Shown here in pieces: positions 1 through 8,068 of a DNA stretch of 64,000 nucleotides. How positions within the stretch are numbered: the first letter of the stretch is position 1; each line of letters opens with the position of its first letter. Below the pieces are notes generated by a model, which worked only from the letters and a program-made list of their open reading frames with translations, made no database searches and was not told where the DNA came from. Origin of the DNA: Salicibibacter cibi (GTDB taxonomy: Bacteria; Bacillota; Bacilli; Bacillales; Marinococcaceae); the NCBI RefSeq assembly GCF_016495865.1, contig NZ_CP054706.1:2976001-3040000 (forward strand), read 5' to 3'. A program made the translations under genes and the position numbers.

Positions 1-2
1 TG

Positions 3-161
3 GTAGGTGCCTTAGCTGGAATTTCCATTGGAGCAAGCATTCATCAGCTTAAAAAGCTAGGTTGGAGAATGATTATTATAGCTTTGGCCGTAATGGCAAG
101 TACGTTCATAGGATCTGTGATCATTGCCCAAATTGTATTGAGTATTACCGGTGCCATTTAA
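3..161 (+). CDS. C-terminal fragment of an integral membrane protein (cut by window edge)
   Basis: An open frame enters from the left edge and stops at TAA 159-161, giving 52 residues. It contains a short positively charged loop (HQLKKLGWR) followed by one long hydrophobic segment of about 25 residues, so it ends in a membrane helix. The sequence resembles the end of DUF3100/small-permease type proteins, but too little is present to name the family. It lies 71 bases before the amidohydrolase gene on the same strand, so it may be the transporter partner of that enzyme. Family assignment is a guess; the membrane character is directly visible. Confidence 0.55.
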   Translation, partial: VGALAGISIGASIHQLKKLGWRMIIIALAVMASTFIGSVIIAQIVLSITGAI

Positions 162-232
162 ATATATTATCACCACTAGAATAAGCGATGCTGTCGATTA
201 ATTATTTTGGAAAATTAAAGGAGGTCAATATT

Positions 233-1579
233 ATGAACAACTTACATACCAGTGATATGATCATAAGAAATTGTTCCATTTTAACACCAGAATTTAGGAT
301 CAAAAGTGATCAATCTATCGTTATAAAAGAAAAAAATATATTAGCGATTAATGACACATCCATTATTGATGAACAATACACGACCTCAACGACAATAAAA
401 GGCAAAGGGAAACTTTTTATGCCGGGGTTAATAGATGCGCACATGCATACATGCCAGCAATTTTTAAAAGGGAGAATAGCCGATGAATATCCGATGATCT
501 GGACACGAATTATGGTTCCTTTTGAGAGCAATCTAACAAAAGAGGATGTTTCTATAAGTTCACAACTAAGCTGCTTGGATATGATAAAATCTGGAACAAC
601 TGCATTCGTCGATGCAGGTGGTTCTTATATGGATAAGGTAGCCGAGTCCGTCATTGACTCAGGATTAAGAGGCTCATTATCTTGTTCAACTATGGATTCA
701 GGCAGTTTTATTCCAGAAAATATGAAATCAACTGCAACAGAAGAAATTAGCAAAAATATGTCATTATATCAAGACTTTAATGGTTTAGGCGAAGGAAGAT
801 TGAACATTTGGCTTTCTCTTCGCTCCCTTATATCGTGTTCACCACATTTAATTGTACAAGTGTTTGAGAAAGCAAAAGAACTTAATACAGTCGTTCAAAC
901 TCACATGAATGAGTATACAAATGAAATCAGTTTTTGTCTGGAGAAATACAAACAAAGACCTTTTGAGTTTCTTGAGTCATTAGGTATCTTAGATGCAAAT
1001 TTTTTAAGTTCACATAGTATATTAGTTTCTGAAAATGAAATCGATATATTAAAAAATTATGATATCAAAATTGCACACTGCCCCATAAGCAATTCAGGGA
1101 AAGGGGTTACTAAAACACCGAACCTGTTGCAAAAAGGGCTTGATATTGGCCTAGGAACCGATGGTGCAGCCCATGGAGGATTGAGTATATTTGATGAAAT
1201 AAAAACGTTAAAATCGATGATGCGAGCCTACTGGGGGGCACCCATTTTTGATCCATTAATTATGCCATCAAAAAAATTATTGGAACTTGCAACATTAGGC
1301 GGTGCTAAAACAATTTTTCAAGAACAAAAGCTGGGAACTTTAGAAGCTGGAAAAAAAGCAGATATGATATCTATAAACATAGATCAGCCGCACATTCAAC
1401 CGACTCATGATATGGTAAACACTTTGGTTGAATCAGTAAACAGCAGTGACGTGGAGGATGTCATCGTCGATGGAAAGATGATCATGAAAAATCGAGAAGT
1501 TATGACATTAGACGAAGAAAAAATAATGCATGAAAGCAACTTGGCTATGAGTAACATCTCTTACAGAGCTGGAATTTAG
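233..1579 (+). CDS. Amidohydrolase-superfamily deaminase (ATZ/TRZ type)
   Basis: The product is a 448-residue metal-dependent hydrolase of the ATZ/TRZ chlorohydrolase / cytosine-guanine deaminase branch. The first metal motif HxH is in GLIDAHMHTCQ (about residue 70), followed by QTHMNE (third His), HCP with the fourth region near residue 280, and the catalytic Asp in GLGTDGAAHGG. The start is ATG 233, not the upstream in-frame ATG 188, because AAAGGAGG sits 7-8 bases before it. Members deaminate or dechlorinate N-heterocycles such as guanine, 8-oxoguanine, cytosine or S-adenosylhomocysteine. The purine genes downstream suggest a purine-like substrate, but the substrate cannot be read from sequence. 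It is 41% or so shorter of fusion domains and looks like a plain single-domain enzyme with a C-terminal composite beta-sandwich segment (KLGTLEAGKKADM). Confidence 0.8.
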   Translation: MNNLHTSDMIIRNCSILTPEFRIKSDQSIVIKEKNILAINDTSIIDEQYTTSTTIKGKGKLFMPGLIDAHMHTCQQFLKGRIADEYPMIWTRIMVPFESNLTKEDVSISSQLSCLDMIKSGTTAFVDAGGSYMDKVAESVIDSGLRGSLSCSTMDSGSFIPENMKSTATEEISKNMSLYQDFNGLGEGRLNIWLSLRSLISCSPHLIVQVFEKAKELNTVVQTHMNEYTNEISFCLEKYKQRPFEFLESLGILDANFLSSHSILVSENEIDILKNYDIKIAHCPISNSGKGVTKTPNLLQKGLDIGLGTDGAAHGGLSIFDEIKTLKSMMRAYWGAPIFDPLIMPSKKLLELATLGGAKTIFQEQKLGTLEAGKKADMISINIDQPHIQPTHDMVNTLVESVNSSDVEDVIVDGKMIMKNREVMTLDEEKIMHESNLAMSNISYRAGI

Positions 1580-1624
1580 CTGGTTAATTAAATTCCAGCA
1601 TGTTTGAAACAGACAAAAACCGTT

Positions 1625-1655
1625 AGCCACCCTCCTTCAGTTCTTAAGGGTGGCT
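1625..1655 (+). terminator. Hairpin after the first amidohydrolase gene
   Basis: A perfect 9-bp stem (AGCCACCCT 1625-1633 with AGGGTGGCT 1647-1655) lies 45 bases after the amidohydrolase stop codon. The 3' side is only moderately T-rich (TACTCTC), so it is a plausible but weak intrinsic terminator separating this gene from the TSUP permease. Confidence 0.5.
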
Positions 1656-1719
1656 TACTCTCGGTATAACCTATAAATTACACATACTTCTTGCGACACC
1701 AACAGAGGTGAAATTCAAC

Positions 1720-2484
1720 ATGGCAACATATTTATTTTTTTTAATACTACTTATCAATCTTGGAGTAGGAATCCCATTAGGAATGTCTGGTATTGCAGGA
1801 TTTCTTCTTCCTTTGCTTTACGTTGGTTTTCTACAGTTACCGCTAAGAGATTCACTTGCATTAAGTTTTTTTTCTTTTGCAGTAGCTGGAATTATAGGCG
1901 CATATTCTTATTGGAAATCAAAAAACATGGATTTAAGACTCGCTCTTTTCATTAGTATAGGGAGTATACCCGGCGCTCTATTTGGAGTGCAATTGAACGT
2001 TTTGATCCCCGAGCACATCGCCGAACTTATACTATATATTTTTATATTTCTATCAGGGCTGTCCCTTTTATTAAAAAAAGATACATCAAGTTTAAATCTT
2101 CAACGTTCGGTATTACTCGAAAACAAAATATTGATTTTAATAATAGGTCTCCTTACAGCTGCTATATGTTCTTTAACCGGAGCCGGAGGCCCAATTCTGT
2201 TAGTCCCATTACTCACTCTCTTAGGTTTACAAATAAGGATTGCAGTAGGGGTCAGTTTACTCAATTCTGTTGTTATAGCTTTGCCGGCCATGTTTGGTTA
2301 TTTTCAATATTCAAGCATGGAAAATCTCACATTACTCATTGTAGCTAGTCTGATAGGACAAATTATTGGAATTAACATTGGTGCTTACTTTTCCAATAAA
2401 ATTAGTACCAACCATCTGCGTATATTTATTACGTGGATTACCTTGATATCGTCCATGTATATGATTACAAGGCTATTTATGTGA
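1720..2484 (+). CDS. TSUP-family (TauE/SafE) membrane permease
   Basis: The product is a polytopic membrane protein of 254 residues with about eight hydrophobic segments and the two-fold TSUP layout, including the repeated Gly/Pro-rich signatures GMSGIAGFLLPLLY near the N-terminus and LTGAGGPILLVPLL near residue 150. The family exports or imports small organic anions and sulfur oxyanions such as sulfite, taurine or sulfoacetate. The start is taken as ATG 1720, which has AGAGGTG nine bases upstream; a GTG at 1708 is in frame but overlaps that ribosome-binding site. Its position between two amidohydrolases suggests export or uptake of an organic anion linked to them, which is inference. Confidence 0.75.
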   Translation: MATYLFFLILLINLGVGIPLGMSGIAGFLLPLLYVGFLQLPLRDSLALSFFSFAVAGIIGAYSYWKSKNMDLRLALFISIGSIPGALFGVQLNVLIPEHIAELILYIFIFLSGLSLLLKKDTSSLNLQRSVLLENKILILIIGLLTAAICSLTGAGGPILLVPLLTLLGLQIRIAVGVSLLNSVVIALPAMFGYFQYSSMENLTLLIVASLIGQIIGINIGAYFSNKISTNHLRIFITWITLISSMYMITRLFM

Positions 2485-2485
2485 G

Positions 2486-2517
2486 CCTCTCCAGCTAAAT
2501 CAAAGATTTTGCAGAGG
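2486..2517. repeat. IS200/IS605-type right-end-like hairpin
   Basis: Two bases after the permease stop there is a stem CCTCT/AGAGG (2486-2490, 2513-2517) enclosing AAATCAAAGATTTTG. The inner CAAAGATTTTG core and the outer C/G-rich clamp match the hairpin at the right end of the tnpB element at 54.1 kb and the hairpins at 50.8 and 55.7 kb. It may be a relic of a lost IS605-type insertion now serving as transcript end. No T-run follows. Confidence 0.35.
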
Positions 2518-2603
2518 ACTTCTCGGCAAAGCTGTTAAAAAACATTAGATTCAAAGATTCTTTATGACAAACATGTTGCTTAAAAACTCATTTTGTTATC
2601 ATA

Positions 2604-2632
2604 TTGACTAAGTTGTTACATTGCATTACAAT
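2604..2632 (+). promoter_or_regulatory. Sigma-A type promoter for the NCS2 permease leader
   Basis: TTGACT at 2604-2609 is followed, after exactly 17 bases, by TACAAT at 2627-2632. Both hexamers match the vegetative consensus at five of six positions. Transcription would begin near 2639 and give a leader of about 185 nt before the permease start. Confidence 0.7.
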
Positions 2633-2670
2633 TTCATTAATAATCTGAATATGAAATCGATTATTCGATT

Positions 2671-2775
2671 CATTGCCAGACCTAAATTGAAGGCGGTTGC
2701 TAAACCTCTGTTTACCGGAGGTCTTAGGAGCCGTAGATGATAGATCCTATTCTTTCATCTACGGCTCTTTTTTTT
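2671..2775 (+). promoter_or_regulatory. Two-state RNA leader (antiterminator versus terminator) of the NCS2 permease
   Basis: Two mutually exclusive RNA hairpins can be drawn. The terminator is a perfect 13-bp stem, GAGCCGTAGATGA 2728-2740 with TCATCTACGGCTC 2755-2767, followed by eight T residues. The alternative hairpin pairs CGGTTGCTAA 2694-2703 with TTAGGAGCCG 2724-2733 (nine of ten pairs, one G-G mismatch) and continues as ACCTCTG/CGGAGGT around a TTTAC loop. It takes GAGCCG away from the terminator, so it is the antiterminator. I do not recognise the consensus of any riboswitch class I know, including the purine aptamer, and a protein- or metabolite-binding element could lie in 2640-2733. 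Regulation by attenuation is strongly suggested; the signal is unknown. Confidence 0.75.
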
Positions 2776-2825
2776 GGCACATGTTTATGAATATCAGAAA
2801 AATTTATGAGGGGGTATGTTAAAAA

Positions 2826-4328
2826 ATGGATCAAAAAGCTTTTCATTACCCATGGTACAAGAAAGAGGACACGGATGCTTTTTTCGCTTTATTTCAAAAC
2901 AACCTTGCCAATTTTGTTATAATTGCGATCACAATGCTTGGGATGGGTTTTTCAACGAGCATTGTTTTTGGACAGGTGATCCCGGGAGCGGCCGTAGCAG
3001 TATTGTTCGGTAACCTCTACTACGCCTACACGGCGAGTCGTTTGGCAAAAAGGGAACAAAGAGTTGATGTAACAGCATTATCTTACGGGATAAGTACACC
3101 CGTTATGTTCATCTTCTTATTCGGTGTTTTATTGCCTGCCATGACGCTCACCGATGACCCGGAGTTAGCTTGGCGAATAGGGGTGGCTGCCGCCTTTATA
3201 AGTGGGCTGGTTGAGGTATTGGTTAGCCTTATCGGAAGATGGATTCAAAGAAATTTACCGCGAGCAGCAATGCTGGGTGCTATCAGTGGCGTCGCTTTAA
3301 CATTTATCGCAGGTGAAATGTTATTTATGACTATGGAGATACCGGTAGCGGGACTTATAGCGTTGGCTATTATTATCGTTGGTGTTATCGGAAAGGTAAC
3401 CATGCCATTTAAGATCCCGGCTTCCCTATTTGCCATTATTATCGGCACAATTTTGGCCTATGCGTTTGGGCCAGCCAATATTGGTCAGATTACGGAAGGT
3501 TTGGCTTATGTGGGCTTTTATCCATTTATACCCACTTTAGCACCGTTTGAAGGGATGACTTATCTTTTCGGAGCCATGATTGGCATATTCGCGGTCGTTC
3601 TGCCTATCACCATCTATAATGCGATCGAAACAATGAATAATGTGGAGGCAATGGAAGCAATCGGTGATAAGTATGATGTCCGAGAGTGTCAGGCTGTTGA
3701 TGGCGCAGGAACAATGTTGGGGTCTTGCTTTGGAGGGGCCTTCCCTACTACCGTTTATCTTGCCACAGTCGGGGCTAAACATATGGGGGCGGGTCGAGGC
3801 TATAGCATTTTAAACGCAATTGTATACACACTTACAGCCGTGTTCGGTTTAATCGCTGCCGTCTCGGAAATTATCCCTGTAGCCGTCATAGCACCCGTTC
3901 TTGTTTATGTGGGAGCTTCCATGGTATCAACGGCATTTGAAACGAATGCGACGAAATACTATCCTGCTGTCATTATCGCCATGCTCCCTTATTTCTCCAA
4001 TTACTTAATGACTCGTTTTGATGGCGATGCACCAGAGGTCGTACAAGATATATCGACAGGGATTGTGCCACTTGGGGACGGAGCCATGTTCACTGCCCTC
4101 ATTTTAGGTGCCATTACTGTTTTTATCATTGACGGAGACTATCTGAAAGCAACCGCATTTTCCTTGATCGGTGCTGGCTTTTCCTTCTTTGGCTTAATGC
4201 ATGCACCGGAACTATCATTAAATGCCTCGCCGGATTTTGCATTAGGATATATCGTTATAGGTGTATTCTTTCTATATCAGCACTTTAGAACGATGCAAAC
4301 TGAAAAGAAACATACATTGGACATTTGA
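2826..4328 (+). CDS. NCS2-family nucleobase permease
   Basis: The product is a 500-residue membrane protein with about 12-14 hydrophobic segments typical of the nucleobase-ascorbate/NCS2 transporters that import xanthine, uracil or related bases with protons. The central region holds acidic positions seen in this fold (NAIETMNNVEAMEAIGDKYD near residue 270 and the following GGAFPTTVYLATVG). It starts at ATG 2826 behind GAGGGGG. A promoter and an attenuation leader precede it and an amidohydrolase follows 30 bases downstream, so the pair is probably co-transcribed for import and deamination of a purine. Exact substrate is not predictable here. Confidence 0.8.
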   Translation: MDQKAFHYPWYKKEDTDAFFALFQNNLANFVIIAITMLGMGFSTSIVFGQVIPGAAVAVLFGNLYYAYTASRLAKREQRVDVTALSYGISTPVMFIFLFGVLLPAMTLTDDPELAWRIGVAAAFISGLVEVLVSLIGRWIQRNLPRAAMLGAISGVALTFIAGEMLFMTMEIPVAGLIALAIIIVGVIGKVTMPFKIPASLFAIIIGTILAYAFGPANIGQITEGLAYVGFYPFIPTLAPFEGMTYLFGAMIGIFAVVLPITIYNAIETMNNVEAMEAIGDKYDVRECQAVDGAGTMLGSCFGGAFPTTVYLATVGAKHMGAGRGYSILNAIVYTLTAVFGLIAAVSEIIPVAVIAPVLVYVGASMVSTAFETNATKYYPAVIIAMLPYFSNYLMTRFDGDAPEVVQDISTGIVPLGDGAMFTALILGAITVFIIDGDYLKATAFSLIGAGFSFFGLMHAPELSLNASPDFALGYIVIGVFFLYQHFRTMQTEKKHTLDI

Positions 4329-4358
4329 AAAATTTATAGTTAAGGATGCGTGAAAATA

Positions 4359-5702
4359 ATGTCAAAAACACTTATTAAAAATGCTGAAATTGTAACGGTT
4401 AATGAAAAAAACGAGATTATATACGGCGATTTATTGATTGAAAATGATCGCATTGCCCAAATTGATTCTCATATTGATGCGACAGGGATAGACAATGTGA
4501 TTGATGCCCATAACAGAACGATTATCCCGGGATTTATTCATACCCATATTCATTTGTGTCAGACGCTTTTCCGGGGCCAGGGCGACGATTTAGAGTTACT
4601 CGATTGGCTTCAAAAAAGAATATGGCCTCTTGAAGCAGCCCATGATGAAGAATCAAGTTATTATTCAGCGATGCTGGGCATCGGGGAACTTATCCGAAGC
4701 GGAACTACGACGGTCGTTGATATGGAGACGGTTCATCATACCGGCTCTGCTTTAGAAGCCATTGCTGAAAGCGGGATCCGGGCAGTGAGCGGAAAATGCA
4801 TGATGGATTATGGGGATGATGTTCCCCTGTTACTGCAAGAAAATACAGACGCGTCCATTCAGGAAAGCGTCGATTTATTGGAGAAATGGCATAATCACGA
4901 TAATGGCAGAATACAATACGCCTTTTCACCCCGATTTGTCGTGTCGTGCTCGAAAGACTTGTTGACACAAGTGCGGGATCTATCCGCCAATTATGATGTT
5001 CATGTTCACTCTCATGCAGCAGAAAACAGAGGAGAAATTGAAATCGTTGAACAACAAACCGGCATGCGCAACGTTACTTATCTCGATCACATTGGCTTAG
5101 CCAACGAGCGATTAATTCTTGCGCATTGTGTTTGGTTGGATGATGAAGAAAAATCCATTATTAAAAACAAAGGTGTTAACGTGAGCCATTGTCCCGGATC
5201 TAACCTGAAATTGGCATCCGGTGTAGCCGAAGTACCCGATATGTTGGATAATGACATACGCGTAAGTTTAGGTGCAGACGGCGCTCCCTGCAATAACAAT
5301 TTAGACATGTTGAATGAAATAAGATTGGCAGCAACGATCCATAAACCGGCCCACGGTCCAACGACGATGAAAGCTCAATCAGTTCTTCGCATGGCTACCA
5401 TCGAAGGAGCAAGAGCTTTAGGGTTGGAAAATGAAATTGGCAGCCTAGAGGTTGGCAAGAAAGCAGATCTATCGATTTTGAATTTAAATGACTTCCATGT
5501 TTACCCATCATTCGGTGTTGATCCTATTTCCCGTGTCGTGTATTCAGCTACAAGAGCTGACATCGAAACAACGATGATTAACGGTCAGCCTGTGATGGAA
5601 AACGGAGCAATGAAAACGATGGATAAGGATATTATCTTAAAAGAATCCAATAAATCGATTGACCGACTTTTAAAACGCATGCCTACTATTCAATACAGTT
5701 AG
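4359..5702 (+). CDS. Amidohydrolase-superfamily deaminase, probable purine deaminase
   Basis: This 447-residue enzyme carries PGFIHTHIHLCQ (HxH, about residue 65), HSHAAE, HCVWLDDEE and LGADGAPCNNNLDM with the catalytic Asp. The architecture and length fit the ATZ/TRZ branch that contains guanine deaminase-like, 8-oxoguanine deaminase and 5'-deoxyadenosine deaminase enzymes. ATG 4359 is preferred because AAGGA precedes it at a usable distance; an upstream in-frame GTG at 4350 is too close to it. Co-transcription with the NCS2 permease and proximity to xanthine dehydrogenase make conversion of guanine (or 8-oxoguanine) to xanthine (or urate) the most economical role. That role is inference. 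It is a distant paralogue of the gene at 233. Confidence 0.8.
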   Translation: MSKTLIKNAEIVTVNEKNEIIYGDLLIENDRIAQIDSHIDATGIDNVIDAHNRTIIPGFIHTHIHLCQTLFRGQGDDLELLDWLQKRIWPLEAAHDEESSYYSAMLGIGELIRSGTTTVVDMETVHHTGSALEAIAESGIRAVSGKCMMDYGDDVPLLLQENTDASIQESVDLLEKWHNHDNGRIQYAFSPRFVVSCSKDLLTQVRDLSANYDVHVHSHAAENRGEIEIVEQQTGMRNVTYLDHIGLANERLILAHCVWLDDEEKSIIKNKGVNVSHCPGSNLKLASGVAEVPDMLDNDIRVSLGADGAPCNNNLDMLNEIRLAATIHKPAHGPTTMKAQSVLRMATIEGARALGLENEIGSLEVGKKADLSILNLNDFHVYPSFGVDPISRVVYSATRADIETTMINGQPVMENGAMKTMDKDIILKESNKSIDRLLKRMPTIQYS

Positions 5703-5727
5703 AGCGCCGGAAATATAAAAATAATTA

Positions 5728-5756
5728 TTGACAATATAAAAATCTTTCGGTAAACT
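5728..5756 (+). promoter_or_regulatory. Candidate sigma-A promoter of the xanthine dehydrogenase operon
   Basis: TTGACA at 5728-5733, a 17-base spacer and TAAACT at 5751-5756 form a plausible vegetative promoter just after the amidohydrolase gene. It would put about 180 nt in front of the riboswitch aptamer, which is long, so a closer unrecognised promoter is possible. Confidence 0.5.
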
Positions 5757-5943
5757 TTATGTTAACTTTATAAATGTTGTGAGTTTAAATGTGTTATGTA
5801 AGCGCTTTTTACTCATGTGCATGCGCTGGTTTCGTATTTTTTCTGTTCACGGGACAAATATGGGTCGCAGCTTTAGATAATCTTATTCTGAGATTAACAT
5901 CTATTGTTGCGGTCTTTTTTTGTTAAAAAACACTTATTTTCCT

Positions 5944-6042
5944 TTTTTCGTATAACCTCAATGATTGGGTTGAGGGTCTCTACGGGAAACCGTAAATTTC
6001 CCAAGCTACGAAAAAGATTTCTTCCCATTGGAAATCTTTTTT
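5944..6042 (+). promoter_or_regulatory. Purine-class riboswitch with terminator, ON-switch geometry
   Basis: The element has the full purine aptamer layout. P1 is TTTTTCGTA 5944-5952 with TACGAAAAA 6007-6015, J1/2 begins TAA, P2 is CCTCAA/TTGAGG, J2/3 is GTCTCTAC 5976-5983, and P3 is GGGAAA/TTTCCC with the hallmark loop CCGTAAA. The base just before the P1 3' strand (6006, equivalent to position 74) is C, as in guanine-type aptamers. L2 (TGATTGGG) and J3/1 (AAGC, one base longer) depart from the usual sequence. The terminator stem AAAAAGATTTC 6011-6021 with GAAATCTTTTT 6031-6041 shares five A residues with the P1 3' strand, so a stabilised P1 would weaken the terminator. This predicts activation of the operon by ligand, as in pbuE rather than xpt. 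Confidence 0.8.
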
Positions 6043-6093
6043 GTGGCTTTTTTAGTGTCAAATTAAACATTTACATTCTAAGGAGGCTTTTTG

Positions 6094-6582
6094 ATGAAAA
6101 CATTTCAATTTCATGTGAATGGGAAGAATGAAAAGGTTTATTGTCCACCAGCTAAAACACTGCTTGATGTCTTACGTGATGATTTAGAACTGACAGGCAG
6201 TAAGGAATGCTGTGGCAAAGGGGAATGTGGGTCATGTTCGGTCATGATCAATCATGAGGTGATTTGTTCTTGTCTCGTTTTAGTCGGCCAAATCGAAAAT
6301 GAGGACGTCATCACTGTTGAAGGCATTGGACTTGAAGAAAACATGGATATTATACAAGAAGCTTTTATAGAGGAAGGTGCGACACAATGCGGATATTGTA
6401 CACCTGGTATCATCGTTGCCACCCGATCTTTTATAAACAACATCGAGCACATACCATCCATTGATGATGTAAAAACCGCTCTTGGTGGTAATTTATGTCG
6501 GTGTACCGGTTACCAAAAAATTATCAAGGCTGTCCAATCGGCGGCCAAAAACAAATTCGCTCAACACAGTGATACACATTGA
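6094..6582 (+). CDS. pucE: Xanthine dehydrogenase, [2Fe-2S] subunit
   Basis: The product is the 162-residue small subunit of a molybdenum hydroxylase. A plant-type ferredoxin domain at the N-terminus has the cysteine pattern C40, C45, C48, C60, and a four-helix domain follows with CGYCTPG and GNLCRCTGY supplying the second cluster. It passes electrons from the molybdenum centre to the FAD subunit. ATG 6094 is preceded by AAGGAGG. It is the first gene after the riboswitch, and its stop overlaps the next start. The gene symbol follows B. subtilis pucE by analogy; substrates other than xanthine are possible for this family. Confidence 0.88.
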   Translation: MKTFQFHVNGKNEKVYCPPAKTLLDVLRDDLELTGSKECCGKGECGSCSVMINHEVICSCLVLVGQIENEDVITVEGIGLEENMDIIQEAFIEEGATQCGYCTPGIIVATRSFINNIEHIPSIDDVKTALGGNLCRCTGYQKIIKAVQSAAKNKFAQHSDTH

Positions 6583-7193
6583 GGAAAAATAACAATCATT
6601 ACGTAGCTCTATTACTTGCCGCCGGTCGCTCCGAACGTATGGGGACCGTGAAAGCTCTGCTTCCCTGGGGCGAGGAAAGTTTGATCACATACCAAATCAA
6701 TCAACTTAAAAATATCGGGATTGGCAAAATCATCGTTGTGACAGGCTATAAGTCTGAACGAATAACCGAAGCTATTAAACGATATGGCGTACATATTGTA
6801 TGGAACGACCGTTTTGATGAAGGCAAATGTTCATCGATCAGAAAAGGCGTTAAGGCCATTCGTGGCAACCCAAAAGGCATTTTAATCAGCACTGTCGACC
6901 AACCCGTTTCACATGTGACCTTAAGTCTGATTGTGGATCAATTCAATAAAACGAACCCTTCCATTATTGTTCCGTTATATCAACAAAAACGAGGGCATCC
7001 TGTACTTTTCCACGGCAGTCTAAGGCAAGAGTTGTTAAACGTTAATGAAGAAACGAAAGGGCTACGAAACATTTTACAAAAATTCAGCCATCAAATATCC
7101 TATTTGGACGTTAACGACCCTGATATTTTGTTTAACTTTAACACTCCTGCCGACTATTTACCACAGACCACAAAGGCGAAAGGAGAATCATAA
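6579..7193 (+). CDS. pucB: MobA-like nucleotidyltransferase (Mo-cofactor cytidylyltransferase type)
   Basis: The 204-residue protein opens with the nucleotidyltransferase signature LLLAAGRSERMGTVKALLPWG and has the Asp of the metal site in STVDQP near residue 108. Relatives such as MocA and B. subtilis PucB prepare the molybdopterin cofactor (cytidylation) for xanthine-dehydrogenase-type enzymes. The frame begins at TTG 6579, which overlaps the TGA of the preceding gene, implying translational coupling; no better start lies upstream. It overlaps the FAD-subunit gene by one base at its end. Function is inferred from family and from its place inside the operon. Confidence 0.8.
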   Translation: MRKNNNHYVALLLAAGRSERMGTVKALLPWGEESLITYQINQLKNIGIGKIIVVTGYKSERITEAIKRYGVHIVWNDRFDEGKCSSIRKGVKAIRGNPKGILISTVDQPVSHVTLSLIVDQFNKTNPSIIVPLYQQKRGHPVLFHGSLRQELLNVNEETKGLRNILQKFSHQISYLDVNDPDILFNFNTPADYLPQTTKAKGES

Positions 7194-8068
7194 TGAAGGT
7201 ATCCGATATGGAAATGATTTCGCCAACATCCGTCAATGAATGTTTGCAAGTGCTTTCCAACCGTCAAAACGAAAGTCGATTGATCGCCGGGGGAACAGAT
7301 GCTGTTGTTCGTATGAAGGAAAAAAAGTGGATGCCCAATATATGGATCAATATCAGAAACTTGAATAAGCTTCGTTATATCTATGAAGATGAGAACGGCA
7401 TACACATTGGCCCAATGACAACACATACCGATATTGTGCAATCCGATCTGCTTCTAAACAAAGCAGATGTATTAACACATGCAGCGAAAGAAGTTGGAGC
7501 AACCCAAATGCAAAATATGGGTACATTAGGCGGCAATATTGGCACTGCTTCTCCTGCAGGCGACACAATCCCTGCCCTCTACGTATTGGATGCCAAAATT
7601 GAACTACGCTCACTTCATGATACAAGAATTGTTCCGATTCAAGATTTCTTTGTTGGTCCGGGGAAAACCGTCATACATTCTGACGAGATCATTTCTGATA
7701 TCATCGTTCGCCCTCAAGAAAAATATGAAATCGGCATATTTGAAAAACTTGGGCCACGTAAAGCGCAATCTATTTCGATTGTCAATTTTGCTACATCGTT
7801 AACATTGGATTCAAAAAAGCGCCATTGTACCGCCGGGAAATTGGCTTTTGGTTCAGTAGGCCCAACCATTATCCGCGCAAAGAAATGTGAATCCATGCTT
7901 TTATTGGATCGTCTGGACGAAAACTTGATTCAAAACATGGCAAAACTTGCTTGGAAAGAAGTTGCCCCCATTTCTGATGTGCGTGCGTCTGCTAATTACA
8001 GAAAAGATATGGCTAGTGCTTTGTTAGAAAGAGGGTTATATAGGCTAATGAAAAGGTGGGGAGAATAA
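7193..8068 (+). CDS. pucC: Xanthine dehydrogenase, FAD-binding subunit
   Basis: The 291-residue protein is the CoxM/XdhB-type flavin subunit. The FAD pyrophosphate loop is visible as RLIAGGTDAVVRMK near residue 30 and as TLGGNIGTASPAGDTIPAL near residue 110. It carries electrons from the iron-sulfur clusters to the final acceptor. It begins at ATG 7193 with AAAGGAG upstream, overlapping the preceding stop as TAATG, and ends directly against the start of the molybdenum subunit gene. Confidence 0.88.
   Translation: MKVSDMEMISPTSVNECLQVLSNRQNESRLIAGGTDAVVRMKEKKWMPNIWINIRNLNKLRYIYEDENGIHIGPMTTHTDIVQSDLLLNKADVLTHAAKEVGATQMQNMGTLGGNIGTASPAGDTIPALYVLDAKIELRSLHDTRIVPIQDFFVGPGKTVIHSDEIISDIIVRPQEKYEIGIFEKLGPRKAQSISIVNFATSLTLDSKKRHCTAGKLAFGSVGPTIIRAKKCESMLLLDRLDENLIQNMAKLAWKEVAPISDVRASANYRKDMASALLERGLYRLMKRWGE

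Noticed and set aside
2640..2735. Reading the NCS2 leader as a second purine riboswitch
   Set aside because: It lacks the two kissing loops, the conserved J2/3 and the CCGTAAA-type L3; only a generic attenuator structure can be supported.
5798..5815. TGTAAGCGCTTTTT near the xanthine dehydrogenase promoter as a CcpA cre site
   Set aside because: The left half fits cre, but the right half ends TT instead of CA, and the A/T-rich setting makes a chance match likely.
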